A stretch of DNA of 44,368 nucleotides from Bifidobacterium breve (GCA_945889715.1 CAMDCI010000003.1:1-44368); one strand, 5' to 3'. Positions 17,277 through 27,005 are shown, numbered from the stretch's first letter. The notes: generated from the letters alone by a model not told the origin. Numbers and translations: made by a program.

Positions 17277-18644
17277 CTAATCGCCCAACACTGGGTGATG
17301 CCGTGCCGATTCAAAATCGCTGATATCAATCACTGCTGTAATCGGCATTCCAGGTCCAACTACTGCCGACAGAGCATTTCCACCACTCAATTTTTCGGGG
17401 AGTCCAGAAGTAAAGACCACCAATCTTTCCCCTGGAAAAACTTCAGTCACAACTGCGGCCCGCCCGATAGCACGCCACAATAAATCGCCACGCGATAAAC
17501 CCGGTCTGACATTCGTCAGACCACCAGCAATGTCAAACAATATTGATCGGCCATCGGGGCGAATCGCTTTTCCAGCAATTTCAAATCCAGTCAGAACTTT
17601 TTGACCCCACACGATCTTGTGAAAATGATTGAGCGTCAAAATTTCTTCAACGACATCACGAATTGAACGTGTCTCAACATTGGTGCGAGGTTCACCGTCT
17701 TTCGCAACACGTTGCAAGGCGCGATCAACATAATTCTCATCAGTATCAAACCCGACAAATGATCGCGACAGACGTGAAGCAGCAAGGGCGGTTGAACCAG
17801 ATCCCATAAACGGGTCAAGAACGAGGTCACCTTTGAACGAGTATAATTCGATACAACGCTCAGCAAGAGTGACCGGGAACGGTGCGGGATGATTAACACG
17901 CGTCGCGCTTTCGGGTTGAATCTCCCATACATCGATCGTGGCCTCAATGAACTCATCTGACGTTGACGTTGAAACTGATGGCAGTCCGCGTTTGGCACGT
18001 TTGGCTGGCACGATCGCTCGATCGAAACGACCCTTGCTCGCCATAATCAACCGTTCAGTCGTGTCGCGCAGGACCGGATTCGTCGGCGACCTAAACGAAC
18101 CCCATGCACAACTGCCTGATGAGCCTCGTTGTTTCAGCCACACCACTTCCCCGCGCAATAAGTACCCAAGTTCGTCTTGCAAAATCGAGGTGATGTCAGA
18201 CGCCAAAGAACGGAATGGCCGGCGGCCTAAATTGGCTACATTGACGACGATTCGCCCGCCGGGTTCGAGCACCCGCTTACATTCAGCGAATACTTCCGTG
18301 AGCATTTCCAAATATTCGACATAGTCAGCCGGGATATGCCCTTGGCCCAAGGCCTCTTCATAGGCCTTCCCTGCGAAATAGGGCGGTGACGTGACGACAA
18401 GACCGACTGAATTATCCGGGATTCGCGACATATCTCGCGAATCGCCGACAAAGATCTGATTTCGAACAGGGTCGACCGTGAGCGGATCGGCCAATGTCTC
18501 GTCTGCCGATATATCTGGTGTCCGAAAGCGTGCATAAAAGGCCGTCGCATCGTGACCTTCGCGTTTCGATGCACCAAAGGCTGATGTTGCGGTGCTGCGT
18601 CGAACTCGAGGCGCGCTTTCACCGAAACTTGACACGTCAGCCAT
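17277..18644 (-). CDS. Site-specific DNA methyltransferase (SPPY type, N4-cytosine or N6-adenine) with C-terminal extension
   Basis: LVVTSPPYFAGKAY (motif IV), LVLDPFMGSGSTALAASRLSRSFVGFDTDENYV (motif I), LEPGGRIVVNVANLG. Confidence 0.88.
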   Translation of the reverse strand: MADVSSFGESAPRVRRSTATSAFGASKREGHDATAFYARFRTPDISADETLADPLTVDPVRNQIFVGDSRDMSRIPDNSVGLVVTSPPYFAGKAYEEALGQGHIPADYVEYLEMLTEVFAECKRVLEPGGRIVVNVANLGRRPFRSLASDITSILQDELGYLLRGEVVWLKQRGSSGSCAWGSFRSPTNPVLRDTTERLIMASKGRFDRAIVPAKRAKRGLPSVSTSTSDEFIEATIDVWEIQPESATRVNHPAPFPVTLAERCIELYSFKGDLVLDPFMGSGSTALAASRLSRSFVGFDTDENYVDRALQRVAKDGEPRTNVETRSIRDVVEEILTLNHFHKIVWGQKVLTGFEIAGKAIRPDGRSILFDIAGGLTNVRPGLSRGDLLWRAIGRAAVVTEVFPGERLVVFTSGLPEKLSGGNALSAVVGPGMPITAVIDISDFESARHHPVLGD

Positions 18645-18746
18645 TGAAGGCAGGGTACCGACCTCACCCGCGCGCCCGCGCGATACTCATGTCCAAAATT
18701 GTGTGCCGCGGGATAGTCCCCCAATCACTCTGCGAGAACCATAAAG

Positions 18747-19340
18747 ATGGATGAAGTGATCGCCATTTTGTTACTCATTCCCGTGGCCTACATGCTCGGC
18801 ACCTTCCCCAGTGCGGTCTTGCTCGCGCGTAGTCGTGGCATCGACATCACCACCTCTGGCTCCGGAAATCCTGGGGCTTCAAACGTAGGGCGAATTTTGG
18901 GTCGCAAACTTGGCATTCTTGTTTTTGTTCTCGATGGACTCAAAGGAGCAATTTCTGTCGGTGTGGGCTTCGCGATTGCGGGTTACGCCGGAGCATTGGC
19001 ATTGGCGTGTGCGGCGGTTGTCGGCCATGTCTTTCCAGTCACTCGAAAATTTAAAGGTGGAAAAGGTGTCGCGACGACCGGCGGCGGAATGATTGCGCTC
19101 TACCCCCTACTCGGCGTGGCAATGACATTGCTCTGGCTCATCACCGCCAAGCTGACAAAGAAAGCATCACTTGGCTCTTTGGCCATTGCGATTGGCCTGC
19201 CGATTTCACAAATCATTATCGGTCGTCCTGCCGGCGAAGTACTCACTGGTGTTGGTCTATGTACTTTTGTTGTTTGGCGTCATATTCCTAATCTCAAAAG
19301 ACTTTTTTCAGGAAGCGAAAACAGTCTCAAGACGAAGTAA
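18747..19340 (+). CDS. plsY: Glycerol-3-phosphate acyltransferase PlsY
   Basis: AYMLGTFPSAVLLARSRGIDITTSGSGNPGASNVGRILGRKLG, GHVFPVTRKFKGGKGVATTGG. Confidence 0.93.
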   Translation: MDEVIAILLLIPVAYMLGTFPSAVLLARSRGIDITTSGSGNPGASNVGRILGRKLGILVFVLDGLKGAISVGVGFAIAGYAGALALACAAVVGHVFPVTRKFKGGKGVATTGGGMIALYPLLGVAMTLLWLITAKLTKKASLGSLAIAIGLPISQIIIGRPAGEVLTGVGLCTFVVWRHIPNLKRLFSGSENSLKTK

Positions 19341-19367
19341 CACGCGCGTCAATGGCAAGATGTTGCC

Positions 19368-20279
19368 ATGGCACTTCACCCACAAACTGCAGCACTATTA
19401 GTTGTCATGGAGCAGTTCAATGCTCCTGCACTTGAAACTCAAGAACCAACCGTCGCTCGAGCAGGCATGGAAATGATGACCGCTCCATCAGCCGTTCAGC
19501 TACACGAAATTCGTGACCTCGATGCTGATGGAGTGCCAGCGCGGTTGTATCGACCAAACGATCGAAAAGACCTTGGCCTGTTGGTGTATTACCACGGAGG
19601 CGGTTGGGTATGCGGGAGTATCAATACTCACGACGATGTATGTCGCAAGCTTGCTCAATCAATGGGCCACGCCGTGTTGTCGGTTGATTACCGATTGGCC
19701 CCTGAGTTCGCGTTCCCTGAGCCATTGAACGATTGCATTGTTGCTTTGCGTTGGGCTCACGCCCACGCCAGTGAACTAGGAATTGATGCTTCACGAATTG
19801 CGGTAGGCGGTGACTCTGCAGGAGGAAACTTGGCCGCTGTCGTCGCCAACTTGCAACCAGTGCCATTGAAGTTTCAGATGCTCATTTATCCAGTCACAGA
19901 CGCTACTCGTAGCTCACAAAGTTACAAAGACAATGGTGAGGGTTATCGCTTAACCGCCGCTGGTATGAAATGGTTTTGCGATCACTACCTCAGTGGTTCA
20001 ATCGGTACACCAACCGATCCACGAGTTTCACCCTTGTTCGCCGACGCACCCACGCTGGCCTCAGCGCCACCCGCGATTGTGATTACAGCTGAATACGATC
20101 CACTCCGCGATGAAGGCGAACAATACGCGCATCGCCTCATCGATGCCGGCGTGGCATGTTCATTGACGCGTTACTACGGACAAGTTCATGGATTCTTTTC
20201 AATGAGTCACTTTGTCGACGACGGAGCTTCCGCAATCACCCAGGCAGCCACTGCAACTCGTATCGCCCTTGAGCGCTGA
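19368..20279 (+). CDS. Alpha/beta hydrolase (HSL / lipase-esterase family)
   Basis: YYHGGGWVCGSINTHDD, VDYRLAPEFAFPEPLNDC, VGGDSAGGNLAA, EYDPLRDEGEQYA. Confidence 0.92.
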   Translation: MALHPQTAALLVVMEQFNAPALETQEPTVARAGMEMMTAPSAVQLHEIRDLDADGVPARLYRPNDRKDLGLLVYYHGGGWVCGSINTHDDVCRKLAQSMGHAVLSVDYRLAPEFAFPEPLNDCIVALRWAHAHASELGIDASRIAVGGDSAGGNLAAVVANLQPVPLKFQMLIYPVTDATRSSQSYKDNGEGYRLTAAGMKWFCDHYLSGSIGTPTDPRVSPLFADAPTLASAPPAIVITAEYDPLRDEGEQYAHRLIDAGVACSLTRYYGQVHGFFSMSHFVDDGASAITQAATATRIALER

Positions 20280-20308
20280 CAGGGCAAAGTTGTCAAATTG
20301 CCACTAGG

Positions 20309-20980
20309 TTGAGACGTAATATGACTGCCAAGAAAGCCGCAAAATCGGCCCCACCTTCATCAACATTGGTGTTGCTTGTTCGTCACGGACAGACGCCGAC
20401 AACTGGAAAACTTTTGCCAGGTCGAGCCGCCGGATTACATCTTGCCGATATCGGAATCAAACAGGCCGAAGCCGCCGCCGAACGTTTTGCTGGGCTGAAG
20501 AAAGTTGATGCCATATATGCATCACCACTTGAACGCGCCCGCGAAACGGCTGCTCCTATTGCTCGCGCTCTTGGCCTTCGTACCAAAATCGACAAGGGTC
20601 TTCTCGAATGCGAATTCGGCGATTGGACTGGGGCTGAACTCAGCAAACTGATGGAGCTTCCCGAATGGTCAACGGTGCAACGTGCTCCGTCAACTTTCCG
20701 CTTCCCACGTGGTGAAAGTTTCACTGAGATGCAAACACGTATGGTCTCGGCAATCGATCGCCTAGTTGCACAACATCGTGGCGGAGTCATTGTTTGCGTT
20801 TCACACGCCGATCCCATTAAGGCAGCTGTTGCACACGCTATGGGAACTCATATCGATCTTTTTCAACGCATTGTGATTAGCACATGTTCAGTTTCGGCGA
20901 TTGCTTACACCACCGGTGGCCCCATTGTTCTCAATGTCAATTCGACAGGCGGGTCGCTCGGCGATCTTCGCCCGTCGTGA
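20309..20980 (+). CDS. Histidine phosphatase / MSMEG_4193-type phosphomutase (start may be 20321)
   Basis: VLLVRHGQTPTTGKLLPGRA, YASPLERARETAAPIA, EFGDWTGAELSKL, VCVSHADPIKAAVAHAMG. Confidence 0.88.
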   Translation: MRRNMTAKKAAKSAPPSSTLVLLVRHGQTPTTGKLLPGRAAGLHLADIGIKQAEAAAERFAGLKKVDAIYASPLERARETAAPIARALGLRTKIDKGLLECEFGDWTGAELSKLMELPEWSTVQRAPSTFRFPRGESFTEMQTRMVSAIDRLVAQHRGGVIVCVSHADPIKAAVAHAMGTHIDLFQRIVISTCSVSAIAYTTGGPIVLNVNSTGGSLGDLRPS

Positions 20981-20988
20981 GGTAGCCA

Positions 20989-21531
20989 ATGGATTTCTTC
21001 GCCGACTTTGATTTTGTTGATGTCATTACATCGGGCGCCGTTGGCGAACCTGGTCAACGTACTTTTTATATTCAGGCTCGTGCCGGAGCTCGCACGGTGA
21101 CAATCAGATCCGAAAAGCAACAAGTTGCTGCGATCGGCAAATACCTTCGTCGCGCGCTTGCCCATTTGCCAGTTCCTGAAGGCCAACCCCCACGCTCAGT
21201 CATGCAACTTGTCGAACCAATTCAAGAAGCATTTGTTCTTGGTGCGGTTGCACTTGAGTTCAATCGCACCAACGACGAATTTGTCTTGCATCTCAAGGAA
21301 TTTGCGCCTCTCGCACAAAGCGATGACGAAGATGAATTTGGTGACGATGAAGACGATGAAGAATCCATTGAAGATGCCGCCGGCGCCCGCGCCCGCGTCA
21401 GCATGACCCGCGCTCAAGCAATGGCTTTTTGCGACAACGCTGACCGGATTGTGTCGGCTGGTCGACCCGATTGCGAACTGTGCGAGCTCCCCATAAACCC
21501 CGATGGCCACTTCTGCCCACGCATGAACTGA
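20989..21531 (+). CDS. DUF3090 family protein
   Basis: GEPGQRTFYIQARAGARTVTIRSEKQQ, MTRAQAMAFCDNADRIVSAGRPDCELCELPINPDGHFCPRMN with C-terminal CxxC and C. Confidence 0.85.
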   Translation: MDFFADFDFVDVITSGAVGEPGQRTFYIQARAGARTVTIRSEKQQVAAIGKYLRRALAHLPVPEGQPPRSVMQLVEPIQEAFVLGAVALEFNRTNDEFVLHLKEFAPLAQSDDEDEFGDDEDDEESIEDAAGARARVSMTRAQAMAFCDNADRIVSAGRPDCELCELPINPDGHFCPRMN

Positions 21532-21549
21532 CGATTTCGATTTGTCATC

Positions 21550-22242
21550 ATGAATATTTTGGAATTACTGCAACACGGCGAAATTGAAGTTGAAGGTCGC
21601 ATGCCATACAGCAGCAATGCGACCTTCCTCGTCAACCTGACTTTGGGCGATCAAGTTGGTCAAGCAATTTACAAACCGTTGCGCGGCGAACGACCCCTAT
21701 GGGATTTTCCATCTGGTTTGTACCAACGTGAAGTTGCTGCATACCTTCTGTCCGAGGCCATGGATCTACACGTGATTCCACCAACTATCGAACGCGACGG
21801 TCCTTTCGGTGTTGGTTCATTGCAATGGTTCATTGATGCGCGCTTTGAAGAGCACTACTTCACTTTGTACGAGGCCCGCGAAGATCTTCATGACCAGTTT
21901 CGTAAAATGGCGGTATTTGACATAGTTGCCAATAACACCGATCGCAAAAGCGGGCATTGCCTCATTGATAGCGATGATCGTATTTGGGGAATTGACCAAG
22001 GCTTGTGTTTTTCTGCTGAGTTCAAACTGCGCACAGTGATTTGGGAATTCGGTGGAGAGCAAATTGAGGCTGATTTGATTGAGAAGATTCAACGAATTGT
22101 TGATCGTCCTCCGCTTGAAGTTGCGGCACTGCTTAACGCCGATGAAATTGATGCAATGATTGAGCGGGCTTCGATGCTCGCTCAAGGTGGTATGTTCCCC
22201 ATTGATGCATCTGGCCACCGCTACCCCTGGCCAATGGTCTGA
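21550..22242 (+). CDS. SCO1664-family, PI3/4-kinase-like protein
   Basis: SNATFLVNLTLGDQVGQAIYKPLRGERPLWDFPSGLYQREVAAYLLSE; kinase-like FDIVANNTDRKSGHCLID..IWGIDQGLCF. Confidence 0.85.
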   Translation: MNILELLQHGEIEVEGRMPYSSNATFLVNLTLGDQVGQAIYKPLRGERPLWDFPSGLYQREVAAYLLSEAMDLHVIPPTIERDGPFGVGSLQWFIDARFEEHYFTLYEAREDLHDQFRKMAVFDIVANNTDRKSGHCLIDSDDRIWGIDQGLCFSAEFKLRTVIWEFGGEQIEADLIEKIQRIVDRPPLEVAALLNADEIDAMIERASMLAQGGMFPIDASGHRYPWPMV

Positions 22243-22257
22243 AGAGTTTTGTAATTC

Positions 22258-23283
22258 GTGATGAATGACGATGACCTTGATCCTTTGATCGATCGCGCCG
22301 ACCTCGATGGACTCGTGCGACTCATCGATGCTCGTTGCGAGACTCGCGATTGGGAAGGCCTCTTTCGTATCCGCGAACGGGCCCGACTCGCCACAGAAAC
22401 TGGTCGTCAAGTCTGGCCCGCTACAACATTGGCCGAATACCGACTCGCCTTGCACGCAGATACCAAATGGGCGGCACAAGTGTTGCAAGAGGACGGCGGC
22501 CGATTCACGATTGGTCCACTCACCGAAGTAGTTGCACAAAATCATTCGTGGTTTGACTTAAGGGAACTATTGACCGATGGACCGCGCTCGGCATTCATCG
22601 CCCACGAGCGCGTGATCCGTGGTGAAGCAATTGAACGCGCTGACGTTGGTGATGTCCTCGATGTTTTAGACCTACCACTTGAATTGCAATCATGGGAACC
22701 CACATATCCAGTCGCAACGTATTCAGATAATGGAATTGATGCGCCTTCACCAAGTGATATCTGGCGCCATGAATGGACCGATATTGAAGCCGACGAAGTT
22801 TTCGACGAGATGATTGTCGATGACCCATTTGTGCGGGATGCGTTGCGATCATTGGTTGAGCCATGGACTTCTTCGTCGGCCGGTCAAGCGAGTTCAGTTG
22901 TGGTTGATGGAACGGTCAATGATGCAATGAGTGCACTTGGTCATCAATCTTTTCGAGTGACTCCGTTGACAACCGAGCAAGCATTGCAATGGCTCGCTTG
23001 GTGCGGATCATCAGGCGGCGCCCACGGACGTCGTCGCGGAGCTGCGCTCGGTCGCTTCGGGGTGTGGTGGTTGCTGGCTGCGATCGGTGGATTCACCGAA
23101 GATTGGGACGAGTTACGAGATACCGGCGCGCTCAGTCATGAGGTGGGCGACACGGCTCAAGCAGTGCGATGGTTCCGGGTCGATATTGACGGTCATCATC
23201 CGTATGAGTTGACCCTGGTAGCAGAAGATCCCGATAACGACATCGCCGTCGCTCTGATCGCCCACGACCCATCCAACCATTAA
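22258..23283 (+). CDS. Hypothetical protein, possibly DUF6183-like
   Basis: 341-aa ORF, 15 bp after the SCO1664-like gene; HGRRRGAALGRFGVWWLLAAIGG and adjacent context; family call weak. Confidence 0.7.
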   Translation: MMNDDDLDPLIDRADLDGLVRLIDARCETRDWEGLFRIRERARLATETGRQVWPATTLAEYRLALHADTKWAAQVLQEDGGRFTIGPLTEVVAQNHSWFDLRELLTDGPRSAFIAHERVIRGEAIERADVGDVLDVLDLPLELQSWEPTYPVATYSDNGIDAPSPSDIWRHEWTDIEADEVFDEMIVDDPFVRDALRSLVEPWTSSSAGQASSVVVDGTVNDAMSALGHQSFRVTPLTTEQALQWLAWCGSSGGAHGRRRGAALGRFGVWWLLAAIGGFTEDWDELRDTGALSHEVGDTAQAVRWFRVDIDGHHPYELTLVAEDPDNDIAVALIAHDPSNH

Positions 23284-23294
23284 CTGACAATAAA

Positions 23295-23349
23295 CAGCCA
23301 CTTTGGAATCTCGCTGCCGCTAGGCGGCAGCCAAATTCCAAAGTGGCTG
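23295..23349. terminator. Long bidirectional terminator hairpin between convergent genes
   Basis: Outer arms CAGCCACTTTGGAAT / ATTCCAAAGTGGCTG (15 bp perfect) and inner arms GCTGCCGC / GCGGCAGC (8 bp perfect). Confidence 0.88.
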
Positions 23350-23373
23350 GAATGGGTCAGTGGGAAGTGTGGG

Positions 23374-24336
23374 TCAGAGGGACTGGAGGGCTTCGATGAG
23401 CTTGGGCAGAACCTTGTGCACATCGCCAACAATTCCGAGGTCAGCAATTCCGAAGATCGGTGCTTCCTTGTCCTTGTTAATAGCGATGATGTTCTTCGAA
23501 CCCTTCATACCCACCATGTGCTGAGTCGCTCCCGAGATACCACAAGCGATGTACACGCTCGGCTTCACAACCTTGCCGGTCTGACCGACTTGGTAGCTGT
23601 ACGGAACCCAGCCAGCGTCGACGATGGCGCGTGATGCACCAGGCGCACCCTTGAGCAACTTGGCCAACGTTTCGATCATTGCGTAGTTGGCACTCTCGCC
23701 AAGTCCACGTCCACCCGACACAACAACATTGGCTTCGTCGAGCTTGGGACCAGTTGTCTCTTCAACATGCACTGCAGTGATCTTTGCGGTTCCGGTTGCA
23801 CCGAGGTCGGGAACACTGACCGCCTGCACTGCAGCTGCTGATCCACCTGAAGCCTCGGGGTTGAATGACTTCGGGCGGAAGGCTGCCAAATACGGAGCAC
23901 CTCCGGTGAAGGTTGTCGTGACCAAAGTGTTGCCACCAAAGATTGGCGTGGTAGCCGCAACTGAATCACCAACTGCTTCAATATCAACACTGTTGGTGAG
24001 CACAGTACGACCGAGCTTGACTGACAAGCGAGCCATGACGTCACGGCCTTCGTATGACTGCGGGAACATGATGAGGTCGGGCGATTCGCCGCCGTCAATT
24101 GTTGCTTTCATTGCCGATGCAACTGAAACTCCTGCCAAGTTCTGGCCGTAGTCAACTGCGAACACTTTGCTGGCGCCGTATTCACCAAGTGCACCAGCAA
24201 CCGCAGCGCCGTCACCAGCAACCCACACGCTGACTGATCCACCAAAAGTGCGGGCCTTGGTCACCAATTCGAGTGAACCCGATGTTGGTGCGCCATTGGC
24301 GACTTGAGCGAATACCCAAATGTTGCTAATTCCCAT
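23374..24336 (-). CDS. etfA: Electron transfer flavoprotein alpha subunit
   Basis: VVSGGRGLGESANY, PYSYQVGQTGKVVKPSVYIACGISGATQHMVGMKGSKNIIAINKDKEAPIFGIADLGIVGD. Confidence 0.96.
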   Translation of the reverse strand: MGISNIWVFAQVANGAPTSGSLELVTKARTFGGSVSVWVAGDGAAVAGALGEYGASKVFAVDYGQNLAGVSVASAMKATIDGGESPDLIMFPQSYEGRDVMARLSVKLGRTVLTNSVDIEAVGDSVAATTPIFGGNTLVTTTFTGGAPYLAAFRPKSFNPEASGGSAAAVQAVSVPDLGATGTAKITAVHVEETTGPKLDEANVVVSGGRGLGESANYAMIETLAKLLKGAPGASRAIVDAGWVPYSYQVGQTGKVVKPSVYIACGISGATQHMVGMKGSKNIIAINKDKEAPIFGIADLGIVGDVHKVLPKLIEALQSL

Positions 24337-24392
24337 TGTTCTGTCCGTTCTCGTTCTTTTTGGTCGTTAAGTAGTTGTAGTTGTTGATCATC

Positions 24393-24408
24393 AAACCGCA
24401 AGCGGTTT
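24393..24408 (-). terminator. Small hairpin immediately after etfB stop
   Basis: AAACCGC-AA-GCGGTTT between etfB and etfA. Confidence 0.45.
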
Positions 24409-25185
24409 TCAGATGACCTTCAAACCTTCGAGGAAGGTCACGATCTTGCCAAATGTTTCGCCATCATCTTCGATGACTTCGCCAGCAGCACGAGCTTCAG
24501 CCTGCGCAATATTGCTGATCTGCTGACCGGCACCAGCCCAGCCAACTGGAGTCACACCAAGATCGGCGGCAGTGACTTCATCAACTGGCTTTGACTTTGC
24601 AGCCATGATGCCTTTGAAGCTTGGGTAACGCGGCTCAACAACACCAGCAGTCACCGAGATGAGTGCGGGCAGCGGACAGGTCACTTCGTCATAACCTTCT
24701 TCGGTCTGACGATTGGCCTTCAGAACTCCGCCTTCAATCGAAACTTTCTTTGCAAAAGTCACCGATGGCAATCCGAGAACTTCGGCAATCTGCTCGGGAA
24801 CAGTTCCGGTGTAACCATCGCTCGATTCGGTTGCCGCGATAATCAAATCGGCGCCACCCAAACGCTGAATCGCTGCAGCCAAAATCTTGGCCGTCGTGAG
24901 TGCGTCTGAACCCTGCAATGCCGGATCGGATACGAGCACTGCTTTGGCAGCACCCATCGCAAGCGCTGTGCGCAGACCAGCGGTCTCGCTATTTGGCGCC
25001 ATCGACACCAAGCTGACTTCACCGCCACCTGCTGCGTCAACCAACTGCAAGGCCATTTCAACGCCGTAACTGTCGGACTCGTCAAGGATCAATTTGCCTT
25101 CGCGCTTGAGCGTGTTTGACGAGGCGTCAAGGGCTCCGGGGTTGGCGGGGTCGGGGATCTGCTTCACACAGACGATTACGTTCAT
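24409..25185 (-). CDS. etfB: Electron transfer flavoprotein beta subunit; start at MNVIVCVKQ
   Basis: MNVIVCVKQIPDP, DESDSYGVEMALQLVD, ATESSDGYTGTVPEQIAEVLGLPSVTFAKKV. Confidence 0.95.
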   Translation of the reverse strand: MNVIVCVKQIPDPANPGALDASSNTLKREGKLILDESDSYGVEMALQLVDAAGGGEVSLVSMAPNSETAGLRTALAMGAAKAVLVSDPALQGSDALTTAKILAAAIQRLGGADLIIAATESSDGYTGTVPEQIAEVLGLPSVTFAKKVSIEGGVLKANRQTEEGYDEVTCPLPALISVTAGVVEPRYPSFKGIMAAKSKPVDEVTAADLGVTPVGWAGAGQQISNIAQAEARAAGEVIEDDGETFGKIVTFLEGLKVI

Positions 25186-25314
25186 AGTTCGCCATTCTTG
25201 CGGCTTATGCGCCGTTTCACACAACCGATCGGATATCTAAATAAGTGACTCCCGACCTACTCGACGGGGCGTCGGCTCAACTCCCTCCCAAATGGGCTGG
25301 TACCGTCTCAGGCG

Positions 25315-26316
25315 GTGCGGATTCTGCTGGTCGTCAACTCCTTTGCCTCCTCGGTCACGGCGCGAAACACGGTCATCGTGCATCGGGCCTTATCGAGGCA
25401 ACATGACGTGCAAATTGTCGAGACCAACCGCCGTGGTCACGCCACCCGTTTCGCCCAAGATGCCGCCCATCGTGGTATCGATCTGGTGATTTCGTTTGGC
25501 GGAGACGGAACCCTGAACGAGGTCGCCACCGGCGTCGCTGGCTCAGATACCGCTCTTGGCGTTTTACCCGGTGGAAGCACGAACGTGTTTGCTCGCACCA
25601 TCGGGCTTCCAAATGATCCTGTTGCGGCAGCTTCACTTTTAGTTGCCGGGCTCGAAGACCCCGCTGCAAATATTCGCCCAATCGGACTCGGTCGCGTCAA
25701 CGGTCGCTTCTTTTGTTTCCACACCGGCATCGGATACGACGCAGCGGTCGTACGCACAGTTGAAACTCGTGCCTCACTCAAGCGATGGGCTGGCCATCCA
25801 CTTTTCATTTATGCAGCTCTTCACACATGGCTCAGTAAATACGATCGCCATCACCCACACTTCAGCGTTGCTGCCGATTCAGCGATCGGTGGTCCAGGCG
25901 GACTTTCAGATATTGAAAATCTGAACTACGACCCGACTCGATTTGTTGATGATGGATATTTCACTGTTGTGCTCAATACGAATCCGTATTCATTCCTTGG
26001 CAATCGGCCATTGGATTTGTCGCCCGCCGCTGGTCTCGACAAACCGCTGGTTGCAGTCACTTTCCGCACGATGTCGGCAGTCGCAATTATTCGCACGCTT
26101 GCAGGTGCGCTTAAAGGTGGCGGAGTCACACCAAGTAAACACGTTGCGTGTTTCAACGATGTACATGAACTCATTGTTGAGAATGCGCAACCATTCCCTT
26201 ATCAAGTTGATGGCGATTACCTAGGCGAATCAACTCGTTTGCATTTCAGGCATGTGCCTGAAGCGGTGAAATTATTGTTCCCAGTGCAACCTGAGCTTCA
26301 GTCACTTAAGGATTGA
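25315..26316 (+). CDS. Diacylglycerol/lipid kinase family protein
   Basis: DLVISFGGDGTLNEVATGVAGSDTALGVLPGGSTNVFARTIGLP. Confidence 0.92.
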   Translation: MRILLVVNSFASSVTARNTVIVHRALSRQHDVQIVETNRRGHATRFAQDAAHRGIDLVISFGGDGTLNEVATGVAGSDTALGVLPGGSTNVFARTIGLPNDPVAAASLLVAGLEDPAANIRPIGLGRVNGRFFCFHTGIGYDAAVVRTVETRASLKRWAGHPLFIYAALHTWLSKYDRHHPHFSVAADSAIGGPGGLSDIENLNYDPTRFVDDGYFTVVLNTNPYSFLGNRPLDLSPAAGLDKPLVAVTFRTMSAVAIIRTLAGALKGGGVTPSKHVACFNDVHELIVENAQPFPYQVDGDYLGESTRLHFRHVPEAVKLLFPVQPELQSLKD

Positions 26317-27005
26317 TCGCGTACTCGCATCGCGACATCAGGAACATTCGTACAAATTCCGTCAATACCCCAAGTAATCAGCTCAGCCATGCGCGATGGG
26401 TCGTCACAGGTCCACGCATTCAAAGCCAGGCCGTGTTGATGACACGCATCAATCGTTTCTTGAGTCACAAAGTTGACCCACGGGTGCAATGCACTATGAC
26501 CACTCTCGACCAGACCGGGCAATACCACGTCAAATTCTTCGGGACGAACGCCAACAGTCAGCCATGCCGTCGCAATAGACGGTCGTAATTGCTGACAACG
26601 ATCAATGGTTTCTCGCCGGAAAGACGAGATCAACCACCGTTCGTCACCTTCGGGACGTCGCACCAAACAGGCAATTGTCTCATCAGCGATTGATTCGCTC
26701 ACGTCAAAGTCTGGTTCTTCAGGATCATTCTTGATTTCAACATTGACCCACATCGGCATACACGCATCGAGTGCCTCATCAAGTCTGCAAACGTCATCGG
26801 GCAATTCCGAATAATTCACTTGCGAAATGATTCGCCCATCTTCGAGTGTCGCATTGTGATGTACGACCAAAACGCCATCAAGAGTTCGGCGAACATCGAG
26901 TTCGGCCGCATCAGATCCCATCGAAACTGCACGTTTAAAGGCAGAAATTGTGTTTTCCTTCTCGGCGGCCGAGGCTCCTCGATGAGCGAGTACTTGAATT
27001 CCCAT
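26298..27005 (-). CDS. Glycerophosphodiester phosphodiesterase
   Basis: VLAHRGASAAEKENTISAFKRAVSMGSDAAELDVRRTLDGVLVVHHNATL. Confidence 0.93.
   Translation of the reverse strand: MGIQVLAHRGASAAEKENTISAFKRAVSMGSDAAELDVRRTLDGVLVVHHNATLEDGRIISQVNYSELPDDVCRLDEALDACMPMWVNVEIKNDPEEPDFDVSESIADETIACLVRRPEGDERWLISSFRRETIDRCQQLRPSIATAWLTVGVRPEEFDVVLPGLVESGHSALHPWVNFVTQETIDACHQHGLALNAWTCDDPSRMAELITWGIDGICTNVPDVAMRVRDQSLSD

Noticed and set aside
25185-25224. N-terminal extension of etfB to 25224
   Set aside because: The canonical EtfB start MNVIVCVKQ at 25185 is the better start; the extension MCETAHKPQEWRT is not family-like
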